DNA of 26,220 bases, from positions 1-26,220 of the IMG/VR virus record IMGVR_UViG_3300028840_002107, one strand, 5' to 3'. A program made the position numbers and the translations under genes. Numbering within the stretch: position 1 is the first letter of the stretch; each line of letters begins with the position of its first letter. The notes under the pieces were generated by a model. The model ran no database searches. It had not been told where the DNA came from and saw nothing but the letters and a program-made list of their open reading frames with translations. Positions 1 through 5,556 of this stretch are shown here, piece after piece. The stretch is from a virus.

Positions 1-324
1 AAAGACGAGAAGCGCCCAGGTGGTACGCTTTCAACTTTCATCGCCTGGCAAATGAGCGAATGCTTCCAGCAGGATCCGAACTCTGACGGAAAACGCATCG
101 CAGTTTTGAATTATATTTTTGGATCCACCGAATCGACCAACGATCTTAATGGTGCACAGCTCAAGGCGCTCGAATGGTGGCTAGGACCTGGAGAGTATGA
201 AGGCCCTGGTGCAGGAATAACACCCCGCAAGGAAGCCATAAAAGAAGCCAAAGCCATGTATGCCGCGCGCCTGAAAGAACAAGGTCAACAGGAACTTGAC
301 ATCGAAAACAATGATAGAAATTGA
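1..324 (+). CDS. Unrecognised phage protein, 5' end missing
   Basis: The reading frame is open from base 1 to the TGA at 322-324, so this is the C-terminal part (107 residues visible) of a gene that begins left of the window. An in-frame ATG lies at 52, but the upstream codons read as plausible protein (KRPGGTLSTFIAWQ), so I do not treat 52 as the start. The visible part is hydrophilic, with an aromatic stretch (ALEWWLGPGEYEGPG) and a Lys/Glu-rich helical tail (KEAIKEAKAMYAARLKE). I recognise no family. It heads a run of small same-strand genes and the next gene starts before this one ends, so it is probably the end of an early or replication-type gene. Coding status is likely; function is unknown. 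Confidence 0.7.
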   Translation, partial: KDEKRPGGTLSTFIAWQMSECFQQDPNSDGKRIAVLNYIFGSTESTNDLNGAQLKALEWWLGPGEYEGPGAGITPRKEAIKEAKAMYAARLKEQGQQELDIENNDRN

Positions 325-580
325 GCAGGGAATAGGTGTACGAACTCTGTCCACGCTCAGGGTTCAATTAAAACTCCTCCATGATGGTTTAGGACTATCA
401 TGGAGGAAAATCGCCAATATGGACGATTACAGTGGCGTTTCACATTCTACGCTTTCGGCTATTTTGCGAGGCCGAGAGCCCAAGAAACCGGATATAAGGC
501 GGAAGTTGAGACTTCCGGAAATCAGGGAATATGATGTTTATTTCGATGAGGAGGGCAGGCAGATAATGCGGGAGAGGTAA
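311..580 (+). CDS. Small helix-turn-helix DNA-binding protein
   Basis: The 89-residue product carries a helix-turn-helix-like segment at about residues 25-50 (LSWRKIANMDDYSGVSHSTL), followed by a basic REPKKPDIRRKLRLP stretch. 'Short repeat start, then GVSHSTLSxIxxGREPKxP' is a pattern I associate with small phage or mobile-element HTH proteins. It probably binds DNA, either as a regulator or as an accessory protein. I chose the ATG at 311; a TTG at 296 in the same frame is an alternative, and neither has a strong ribosome binding site. It overlaps the preceding gene and its TAA overlaps the ATG of the next gene (TAATG at 578-582). An 11-bp inverted repeat lies inside it at 375-407. HTH call moderately sure; target unknown. 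Confidence 0.72.
   Translation: MIEIEQGIGVRTLSTLRVQLKLLHDGLGLSWRKIANMDDYSGVSHSTLSAILRGREPKKPDIRRKLRLPEIREYDVYFDEEGRQIMRER
375..407. repeat. 11-bp inverted repeat inside the HTH gene
   Basis: TCCTCCATGAT at 375-385 and ATCATGGAGGA at 397-407 are exact reverse complements with an 11-base spacer. It lies within the coding sequence of the small HTH protein. It could form an mRNA hairpin or be an operator for the encoded protein; chance within coding sequence is also possible. Confidence 0.5.
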
Positions 581-801
581 TGAGTGAGCAGGAGTTGTTA
601 GAACAATGCCGGAGAACGTGGTCGGAATGGTCGGGCGGTGAAGATAAAATGCCGTATTACGATAAGGAAATCATGGTGCAGATTCTTACAGTTTGCGCGG
701 GTCAATTGTTCCATGATAGACAAATGTCGGAGAAAGATTTCACAGGCATGATCGCTGAGGCTATGAAGGCGGCTTACAACCTGGGAAAGGTTACGAGATG
801 A
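580..801 (+). CDS. Small hypothetical protein
   Basis: This 73-residue acidic, mostly helical protein has no motif I recognise. Its ATG at 580 overlaps the TAA of the preceding HTH gene, with a purine-rich GGAGAGG just upstream, and its stop overlaps the next start (ATGA at 798-801). These couplings at both ends are the main evidence that it is a real gene. No membrane segment is visible; a single Cys pair (residues 10 and 39) is too far apart to suggest a metal site. Confidence 0.7.
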   Translation: MSEQELLEQCRRTWSEWSGGEDKMPYYDKEIMVQILTVCAGQLFHDRQMSEKDFTGMIAEAMKAAYNLGKVTR

Positions 802-1070
802 AACTGAATGAGCGGATAACAGCAGAAAGAATTAAATTAGGCAAACTTACATATCGGTTATATAGGGAAGGCGTTCTTACCGCGGAACAAGTGCGAGAAT
901 TCGAGGACATTGAAGATGAATTTCGGAAAGAACTAGAGATAAAAGTTATCCAGCTCGAAGCCGTTATTGAGATAGTGAAAGAACTATTAAATATCAGAGC
1001 ATATACAGGATTTGTCGATGATGAAACAGCCGATAAGTTAGAACAAGCTATAGAAGTAGCGGAGGAATGA
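798..1070 (+). CDS. Small coiled-coil hypothetical protein
   Basis: The product is 90 residues and strongly charged. Heptad-like hydrophobic spacing runs through residues 30-65 (EFEDIEDEFRKELEIKVIQL), so a coiled coil is likely. The ATG at 798 overlaps the previous stop and the TGA at 1068-1070 overlaps the next start. The first 20 bases are nearly the same as the first 20 bases of the gene at 1230 (17 of 20), giving the related N-termini MKLNERI and MELSERM. This suggests common origin of at least the start region. Function unknown. Confidence 0.7.
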   Translation: MKLNERITAERIKLGKLTYRLYREGVLTAEQVREFEDIEDEFRKELEIKVIQLEAVIEIVKELLNIRAYTGFVDDETADKLEQAIEVAEE

Positions 1071-1243
1071 TGATAGTTAAATTTATGAGAATAGCATTTT
1101 TTGTCGGTCTGATTCTGGTTGCAGCCTGGATATTTGGCAATCTTAATATTGATTGGGCTTTCATTGGTTTCCTGTTGATGACGCCGGAAGCGATTGCAAC
1201 ATTTCATTATTGGAATAATGGAGGCGAGGATGGAACTGAGTGA
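1067..1243 (+). CDS. Very small membrane protein, 58 residues
   Basis: Reading from ATG at 1067 gives 58 residues ending at TGA 1241-1243. Two hydrophobic segments are visible: about residues 8-24 (RIAFFVGLILVAAWIFG) and about 30-41 (WAFIGFLLMTP), with a hydrophilic tail ending NGGEDGTE. It fills what would otherwise be a 160-base gap between coupled genes. Its start overlaps the previous stop (ATGA at 1067-1070), a GGAGGA precedes it (1061-1066), and its 3' end overlaps the next gene start at 1230. That placement plus the membrane pattern makes it a likely gene. A second ATG follows directly at 1070. Function unknown; an inner-membrane effector or holin-like role would be a guess. Confidence 0.65.
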   Translation: MMIVKFMRIAFFVGLILVAAWIFGNLNIDWAFIGFLLMTPEAIATFHYWNNGGEDGTE

Positions 1244-1841
1244 ACGGATGCGAGAGCCATTTGGGACTAGTGATCATTCCCCATTAGATCCTATAGAGGG
1301 TTGGTGGTATAGGCTTCTTTGTAAATTTGCCGATGAAGTCGCCCAACTTGAGGCGGAGTTGGAGAAAGAAAAGAAAGCACGTAGACATTGGCAATGGTGC
1401 GAGGGTATAAAACATGACGAATTACAGCAAGCCAAAGCAAAACTAGCTAGCATGGAACTCATGGATGCCGAGGGCGACTCGTTTGCTGAGGACATTGTCA
1501 GAGAGAACAAAGAATTAAAAGAACAACTCCAGCAGGCACAAGCCGAACTGGAAGAAAAGAATTATGCCTGTGGTGATGCGTTGCAAAAACTGTGGGATGA
1601 AATCATTGTAGCTAATAAGCCCGACTACGGAGATTGGGAATATGCGGGACAGGCATATCGCCACCTGAAAGCAGAATGGAATGATCTGGTGAAAGAGCGT
1701 GATGCGTTGGTGCGGGCTGGCACAAAGATTATTGAGGGGTGGAATAATTTTGGTATTACAGAGGGAGGCGTAAAGCACGCAGACGGGATAAGTGAAATGC
1801 GCTTGTTACTAGCCGCCCGAAAGGAAATTGAGAATGGATAA
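1230..1841 (+). CDS. Coiled-coil phage protein
   Basis: The 203-residue product is dominated by long charged helices, about residues 30-115 (for example QLEAELEKEKKARRHWQW and LQQAQAELEEKNY), so an extended coiled coil is likely. I chose ATG 1230 because GGAGG lies five bases upstream (1220-1224) and because MELSER matches the start of the gene at 798; longer starts at 1194 (TTG) and 1218 (ATG) are possible. It contains the sequence ERDALVRAG and ends AARKEIENG, both repeated in the following genes. Its stop overlaps the next start by eight bases. I recognise no enzyme motif; function unknown. Confidence 0.75.
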   Translation: MELSERMREPFGTSDHSPLDPIEGWWYRLLCKFADEVAQLEAELEKEKKARRHWQWCEGIKHDELQQAKAKLASMELMDAEGDSFAEDIVRENKELKEQLQQAQAELEEKNYACGDALQKLWDEIIVANKPDYGDWEYAGQAYRHLKAEWNDLVKERDALVRAGTKIIEGWNNFGITEGGVKHADGISEMRLLLAARKEIENG

Positions 1842-2324
1842 ATACGAAATAGAACAGATATTTGAAGATTGTAATTCTAAGGATTATGCCCGTAGAAATT
1901 CTGCCAGAAGACATACCGACTGGATGAATGTGGCATACACCTTGAAAGCCGACCGGGATGCGTTGGTGCGGTTTGTGCGCCTTATTTTCACGGATAATAT
2001 GGAGCTTTTATTCAGCGGGGATGTAGAAAAATGGGCTGAGATAAAGGACACCTTTCAGGCAATCCCTGAAGCCACCCGAAAGGAGATTGAGGATGGGTAA
2101 AGAATTTTCACAACGACTGGCTGAGGATCAGATAAAAATACTGCGACAATCTATTGCAGATTTGAAGAAAGAGCGTGATGCGTTGGCAGAAGCACTATAT
2201 GGCGAGTATTGCAAATGCGGAGCTAAAAACGCAACAATCGACCCCAATACACATACTATAGGGTGCAACTATAGAATTGTGATGAAACGCATAGAGAGGC
2301 AAGCCACCCGAAAGAAAATAGATG
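1691..2324 (+). repeat. Duplicated internal and junction sequences across three genes
   Basis: A 20-base sequence coding ERDAL is identical at 1691-1710 and 2167-2186 and nearly so at 1951-1971. A 30-base gene-end sequence is shared at 1812-1841 and 2071-2100 (26 of 30 identical), with a shorter third copy at 2303-2324. The gene-end copies contain the C-terminal codons of one gene, the ribosome binding site and the start codon of the next. This indicates duplication of gene ends together with their junctions. Confidence 0.75.
1834..2100 (+). CDS. Small hypothetical protein of the junction-repeat family
   Basis: The 88-residue product starts MDKYEIEQIFEDC, has DRDALVRFVRLIF in the middle and ends EATRKEIEDG. 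The middle and end match parts of its upstream neighbour at protein and DNA level. ATG 1834 sits eight bases before the neighbour's stop codon, preceded by AAGGAAA; the same arrangement recurs at its own 3' end. This reads as a duplicated gene end with its built-in ribosome binding site and overlapping start. No enzymatic motif seen. Confidence 0.7.
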   Translation: MDKYEIEQIFEDCNSKDYARRNSARRHTDWMNVAYTLKADRDALVRFVRLIFTDNMELLFSGDVEKWAEIKDTFQAIPEATRKEIEDG

Positions 2325-2341
2325 CAAATCTTCCTGACTGA
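2093..2341 (+). CDS. Small cysteine-containing coiled-coil protein
   Basis: The 82-residue product begins with a helical segment (QIKILRQSIADLKKERDALAEAL) and then has a CKCGAK motif and a further Cys in TIGCNY, a layout that might bind a metal. The sequence KKERDALAEAL shares an exact 20-base DNA match with the gene at 1230 (2167-2186 against 1691-1710). It ends ATRKKIDANLPD, a variant of the C-terminal sequence of its two upstream neighbours. ATG 2093 is preceded by AAGGAGATTGAGG, a clear ribosome binding site. Function unknown. Confidence 0.68.
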   Translation: MGKEFSQRLAEDQIKILRQSIADLKKERDALAEALYGEYCKCGAKNATIDPNTHTIGCNYRIVMKRIERQATRKKIDANLPD

Positions 2342-2528
2342 ATATCCTGTGTTTAATTACCCAAAAGGCATGGAGGGCTGGCGTTTCTACCGCATCGAAT
2401 ACGGCGGGTTCAATGAGTACAGCTTGGCGGAGACTACTATCTGGCTACCTGCGCACGTAGATCCTGAGGAGTTGGAGAGGTTATTGAGGGAATGGAGTGA
2501 AGAAGATGGCGACATGCAGGAAATGTAA
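2322..2528 (+). CDS. Small hypothetical protein
   Basis: The product is 68 residues, rich in aromatic residues in its first half (FNYPKGMEGWRFYRIEYGG) and acidic at the end (LERLLREWSEEDGDMQEM). It overlaps both neighbours, 20 bases upstream and 23 bases downstream. Its 3' part contains a 24-base sequence (2485-2508) that recurs at 2697-2720 with one difference but in another reading frame. This makes its last dozen residues look like read-in over a cassette junction. No known domain recognised. Confidence 0.62.
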   Translation: MQIFLTEYPVFNYPKGMEGWRFYRIEYGGFNEYSLAETTIWLPAHVDPEELERLLREWSEEDGDMQEM

Positions 2529-2720
2529 ATATTGGAATGCTCAAACACAAGAATGTTTCAATCATGATTTTGTTAGAGAAAATCTCAACGATGTATCAGG
2601 CTGGGGAGAAATGATGGTAGACATCATGATGGAGGATGCTGGCGTTGATACTTTTGGAACGCCTCCGGATTATTCATGTGGTTATTTTGAAGCTGATGAG
2701 GGAATGGAGTGAAGAGGATG
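2485..2720 (+). repeat. 24-base junction repeat, two copies
   Basis: The copies are at 2485-2508 and 2697-2720 and differ only at 2504 (A) versus 2716 (G). Each ends on the ATG of the following gene and carries GGAG eight bases before it. In the second copy the upstream gene ends inside it (DEGME then stop); in the first the upstream gene reads through in another frame (REWSEED). Confidence 0.8.
2506..2712 (+). CDS. Cys-knuckle small protein, possible metal binder
   Basis: The 68-residue product starts MATCRKCKYW and has Cys at residues 4, 7 and 17 and again near the end in DYSCGYFE. This CxxC-x9-C ... CxxF layout is common in small phage proteins and suggests a zinc or iron site, though no function is known to me. 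I chose ATG 2506 because GGAG lies eight bases upstream and the same spacing is repeated at the next gene; GTG 2497 in frame is an alternative. The central section is acidic with many Met residues. It overlaps the previous gene. Confidence 0.65.
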   Translation: MATCRKCKYWNAQTQECFNHDFVRENLNDVSGWGEMMVDIMMEDAGVDTFGTPPDYSCGYFEADEGME

Positions 2721-3017
2721 AAAAGCGAAATCAAAGAAAAAATTAAAACAGTATTACTTACGGTAGTTGCCTATTTTCGTATGCTCGCTGTTATCTTTAG
2801 TGTATTCGCATATATTGAGAGAGAGTGGTTTGCTCTATTGCTTTCATGGATAATTTTCGGAACTACTACATGGTTAATTGGTTTTGTAATATCTTCGCCA
2901 GATAAAGAGGATATACAAAATTTGACTGCTATTTTAACAGTGATGACAAATGTAGATAAGAAGGATTTACTGGAAGCCTATCGCAAAATGGAGAGCGAAG
3001 AGGAACGGTCATTATAA
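2718..3017 (+). CDS. Two-helix membrane protein
   Basis: The 99-residue product has a basic N-terminus (MKSEIKEKIK), two hydrophobic segments at about residues 11-32 and 38-60 (YFRMLAVIFSVFAYI; LLLSWIIFGTTTWLIGFVI), and a soluble charged C-terminal half with likely helices. ATG 2718 has GGAG eight bases upstream in the repeated junction sequence; GTG 2709 is an alternative overlapping the previous stop. It is the last convincing gene of the + strand chain. Membrane location is a good inference from hydrophobicity; role unknown. Confidence 0.68.
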   Translation: MKSEIKEKIKTVLLTVVAYFRMLAVIFSVFAYIEREWFALLLSWIIFGTTTWLIGFVISSPDKEDIQNLTAILTVMTNVDKKDLLEAYRKMESEEERSL

Positions 3018-3173
3018 TGATGCTTATCATAACCAAGGAGGGAAAAAACCATCGCGGTAATTGGACAAAAATGTCTACTTTCTGTAGTCAATCGTATACA
3101 AATTCAGATTATAATAATCTAGTTAGAATTAGTCTAATTGCAACTAGACTGGTCATTTTAAGTGATAATACTA
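3018..3173. other. Convergent intergenic region
   Basis: The + strand small-gene chain ends at 3017 and the - strand late block ends at 3174, so transcription converges here. The region is AT-rich and holds a strong purine-rich AAGGAGGG at 3035-3042 with no suitably spaced start codon, and two dyads (3118-3148 and 3160-3179). An open frame across it (3017-3220) has poor protein character and runs into the opposite-strand gene, so I do not call it. Confidence 0.6.
3118..3148. promoter_or_regulatory. 31-bp dyad, possible bidirectional terminator
   Basis: Centred on T3133, 13 of 15 positions pair symmetrically: a TCTAGTT outer arm, two mismatches, and a perfect AATTAG/CTAATT inner arm. It lies between converging transcription units. 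There is no strong T-run on either side, only short T-rich patches (ATTTTA on the + side, TATTATTAT on the - side). A weak bidirectional terminator or a protein-binding operator fits; I cannot tell which. Confidence 0.4.
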
Positions 3174-3179
3174 TCACTT
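3160..3179. promoter_or_regulatory. Perfect 8-bp inverted repeat over a stop codon
   Basis: AAGTGATA at 3160-3167 and TATCACTT at 3172-3179 are exact reverse complements with a four-base loop. The right arm contains the stop codon of the winged-helix-like gene on the - strand. No T-run follows on either strand, so it may be a regulator site or part of a weak terminator together with the dyad at 3118-3148. Confidence 0.4.
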
Positions 3180-3413
3180 CTGGTGGTCATCCGGAGGCCA
3201 GTAATAATTCACGTTTTTGAACACCTCACAGTTCCAACTCTCATTTTCAACTAATTCATTCAGCCATCGGCTCGCGGTTGTCATGGAGGGTCTATTTTCT
3301 TCATCAAACGAATTGATGAACATCTTTTTTGTAATGGCATGCTCTGGGATTTCAGGAACCATCTTTTTCCTGAGTTCTTCTAAGATTTCCTCAGTTGTCA
3401 AATTCATTTTCAT
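3174..3413 (-). CDS. Winged-helix-like small protein
   Basis: The 79-residue product is basic and helical at its start (TTEEILEELRKKMVPEIPEHAITKK, read in parts) and has TTASRWLNELVEN, which resembles a recognition helix, followed by a short strand-like end (YYWPPDDHQK). This is compatible with a winged-helix DNA-binding fold, but no signature is decisive. ATG 3413 overlaps the stop of the upstream metallophosphoesterase gene (ATGA at 3410-3413), so the two are translationally coupled. It is the last gene of the - strand block. A perfect inverted repeat covers its stop codon, and if the protein is a regulator this would be a candidate site. Confidence 0.6.
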   Translation of the reverse strand: MKMNLTTEEILEELRKKMVPEIPEHAITKKMFINSFDEENRPSMTTASRWLNELVENESWNCEVFKNVNYYWPPDDHQK

Positions 3414-4228
3414 ATACTCACCCTCTCTGTAACATCCCGAGTATCAACAATCCAATGATGCGAAACTTTCCCATCTTCAATGATGAAATAAAGAAGCCCA
3501 ATCTGCATGATTTCTTCACCCTTCTTCAACCTGGAGATGTACGCTGTCGATAGTTGCCAGCCTGGAACGATGTAACCATGCATCGTCAAGTCTTTCTTTT
3601 TGTATTCAACATTGAATGGTGCATAAGCTTTTTGATGAAAATGCCCCCAAATAAAATAATCGGGCGGTGTACGCCCTGCCCTGATCGATCGATAGAATTG
3701 GTCCCTGAGTTCTCTTCGGATCCCATCGCCCCAGGTATGATCTCGGTATCCAGGATTCGGTCCCTGGTGCGTGAAAAAGAAGCGATGTCCCTGGATAGTC
3801 AACTCAACGCTGAAATGCGAACGCAGTTTATGCGCTCCTAATTCTCGGGCAACTATGTCGTCAATATCGAATTTGTTATCAGAATGAACAGGAGTTCCCC
3901 TTATGCAATAGACTTTACTTGCCATTTGTGAGGGAATATTCAGACAGGTTATAGCAGCATTAGCCTGATCGAACAGTCTCTTGCTCCATAGTTGATAGGT
4001 TTCGTGATGATCCCCGTCCCCAGGCTCGCCATTCATAACGAAGATAATTTCATCATCGCCTGCAATTTCGCTTATTTTTTTCCACGCCCGTTTCCAAAAA
4101 TTAAAAACGGATTTTTGAAGTTTGCTAGATTGGTAAATACCTCCATCATCAAGTTCAACCCTTGGAGGGCAGATTGAAGTTGTTCCTCCGCATTGCAAAT
4201 CGTTTGCAACGGCTAATATTTGTCTCAT
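3410..4228 (-). CDS. Metallophosphoesterase-like protein with altered ligands
   Basis: The 272-residue product has the order of motifs of calcineurin-like phosphoesterases. An early NDLQCG (residues 9-14) stands where the family has SDxHCG. NGEPGDGDHHET (66-77) stands where related phage proteins have NGDxxDGDHH. RGTPVHS (110-116), THQGP (153-157) and an intact GHFH (195-198) follow. Normally these bind two metals and hydrolyse phosphodiesters or phosphomonoesters. Here the DxH histidine is Gln12 and the motif II Asp is Glu68, so activity may be changed or lost. The start has AAGGAT seven bases upstream. It lies in the cassette after the lysis genes. Fold assignment fairly sure, substrate unknown. 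Confidence 0.78.
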   Translation of the reverse strand: MRQILAVANDLQCGGTTSICPPRVELDDGGIYQSSKLQKSVFNFWKRAWKKISEIAGDDEIIFVMNGEPGDGDHHETYQLWSKRLFDQANAAITCLNIPSQMASKVYCIRGTPVHSDNKFDIDDIVARELGAHKLRSHFSVELTIQGHRFFFTHQGPNPGYRDHTWGDGIRRELRDQFYRSIRAGRTPPDYFIWGHFHQKAYAPFNVEYKKKDLTMHGYIVPGWQLSTAYISRLKKGEEIMQIGLLYFIIEDGKVSHHWIVDTRDVTERVSI

Positions 4229-4243
4229 ACGCCATCCTTTTCA

Positions 4244-4468
4244 TCAGGAGTACCATTTCACATTGAACCATTGAAAATCACCACCGATGACTTCAGTAAA
4301 AACGGCAATAAACAAAACATATGGCCATATAATCGGAATCAACATGTAATACCAGGGATTACCTTTCCAAATACGTTTCTCCACAAAAAAGCCTAACAGT
4401 CCAGCAAGACCCATAACGTAAACCAAGGCAATCGTAAACTGCGCCAATCGTTTCAGTATCTTAATCAT
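4244..4468 (-). CDS. Two-helix membrane protein
   Basis: The 74-residue product has a basic N-terminus (MIKILKRL), a hydrophobic segment at about residues 9-28 and another at about 41-58 (MLIPIIWPYVLFIAVF). ATG 4468 overlaps the TGA of the upstream metallopeptidase gene (ATGA at 4465-4468), so its translation is coupled to it; a longer frame start at 4516 would lie inside that gene and is less likely. The coupling suggests a joint role at the membrane with the metallopeptidase, as partner or protective factor, but this is inference only. Confidence 0.65.
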   Translation of the reverse strand: MIKILKRLAQFTIALVYVMGLAGLLGFFVEKRIWKGNPWYYMLIPIIWPYVLFIAVFTEVIGGDFQWFNVKWYS

Positions 4469-5556
4469 GGCACTTGTGGTCCATAAGGAAGCGCACAGGT
4501 AATCTTTTTCACCCACCAGGGGAACATCGAAGCTGTATCATCAAACAACATGCCAATGATGCGATTGATTACATCACCCTTAGATGTGACTTTTACAAAC
4601 TCTTGTTGTCCTGTATCCATTGGCTGCCCACAGATACCAGGGATTACATGTACTTCCCAAGGATATTTTTCGTAGTTGTATATAATGTCCCACAGATAAT
4701 GTTCTGCTTCTTCATCTTCAAACCAGTGGCGCAAACTTTTATCTGCTGCGGCTTCCTGTTTTGCATCACGCCAGAGCAAATTTGCCAGGGGTTGATAGAG
4801 ATCATCAAGGCCGATCATTCGCAATCGCACCCAGAGAGCACCACGAGCCCAGCTTTCTACTTCATACCAGAATGCTTTGCAGGCAACATCGTCGCCATAG
4901 TTGCACATAGCAGCTAATACTTCCAATGTGGCACTTTGTGTTTTGGGCTCGATTATATTTGGCCTATCGTTGGAAAATCCGCCCCGCTGTGTGTGTACTA
5001 ATTCATGAATGATAGTGGAATAAATTTGCCTGAGATCCGCATTAGGCTTCAATAACATGCGCTCATTCAAATTGACCACACTGTACCAGGTCGCTGCACT
5101 TCCAAGTAGATGAAAGCTGTTATCACCAGTCACAGGAAGAAAAGCGATCTGAACTGGGTAAACAGACTTATGTGGGGGTGCGATTCCTTCATATTCGTAG
5201 AATGGAACAACGTAGCGCACGAACTCAGCCAGCCACTCTGAATTGGTCCTGATACCCCAACTGCAATAGCGGCAAATTAGATTACCTTTCACGTAATCAA
5301 TCCGATAGGGTGCTTTGCCAAACCCACCTTCATACTCCTTAATCAGCTCAAAAGAAATAGGATCGCCAGCCCTGTTGTGGGCCATAGATGCGATATAAAT
5401 GTCACGGAAAACCAGGCTGATGGGAGATCTGTCCAGCTTCCCAATAAAAGTGTCATGTTCGATATAGTAAGAAACTTCATCATTGTAAATCAACCATAAC
5501 GACCCAATTACAATTAATGCCACTCCCAAAACAATACTAATCACACGTCTCTTCAT
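4465..5556 (-). CDS. Membrane-anchored HExxH metallopeptidase-like protein
   Basis: I take ATG 5556 as start because GAGGT lies five bases upstream and the protein then begins with a basic, hydrophobic anchor (MKRRVISIVLGVALIVIGSL). The 363-residue product is thus probably secreted but tethered, or has a signal peptide. Residues 184-188 read HELVH, a zincin HExxH site, inside YSTIIHELVHTQRGG. Glu212 in SATLEVLAA, 24 residues after His188, could be the third zinc ligand in gluzincin fashion. CRYC (95-98) and further Cys residues could form disulfides or bind metal. It stands after the holin and a hairpin-rich spacer, coupled to a small membrane protein. A role in degrading cell-envelope protein or modifying the host surface is plausible, unproven. 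Confidence 0.7.
   Translation of the reverse strand: MKRRVISIVLGVALIVIGSLWLIYNDEVSYYIEHDTFIGKLDRSPISLVFRDIYIASMAHNRAGDPISFELIKEYEGGFGKAPYRIDYVKGNLICRYCSWGIRTNSEWLAEFVRYVVPFYEYEGIAPPHKSVYPVQIAFLPVTGDNSFHLLGSAATWYSVVNLNERMLLKPNADLRQIYSTIIHELVHTQRGGFSNDRPNIIEPKTQSATLEVLAAMCNYGDDVACKAFWYEVESWARGALWVRLRMIGLDDLYQPLANLLWRDAKQEAAADKSLRHWFEDEEAEHYLWDIIYNYEKYPWEVHVIPGICGQPMDTGQQEFVKVTSKGDVINRIIGMLFDDTASMFPWWVKKITCALPYGPQVP

Noticed and set aside
3035-3042. Strong ribosome binding site AAGGAGGG without a gene
   Set aside because: No ATG, GTG or TTG at a suitable distance opens a frame of more than a few codons on the + strand; it may be a remnant of a lost cassette.
3017-3220. Open frame of 67 codons in the convergent region
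   Set aside because: It runs over both dyads and into the opposite-strand gene, the composition is not protein-like, and the strong AAGGAGGG at 3035 is not placed to serve its start or the next ATG at 3070.
4474-4917. 147-codon + strand frame opposite the metallopeptidase
   Set aside because: It is antisense to a gene with a catalytic motif, a good ribosome binding site and coupling; it has no own context.
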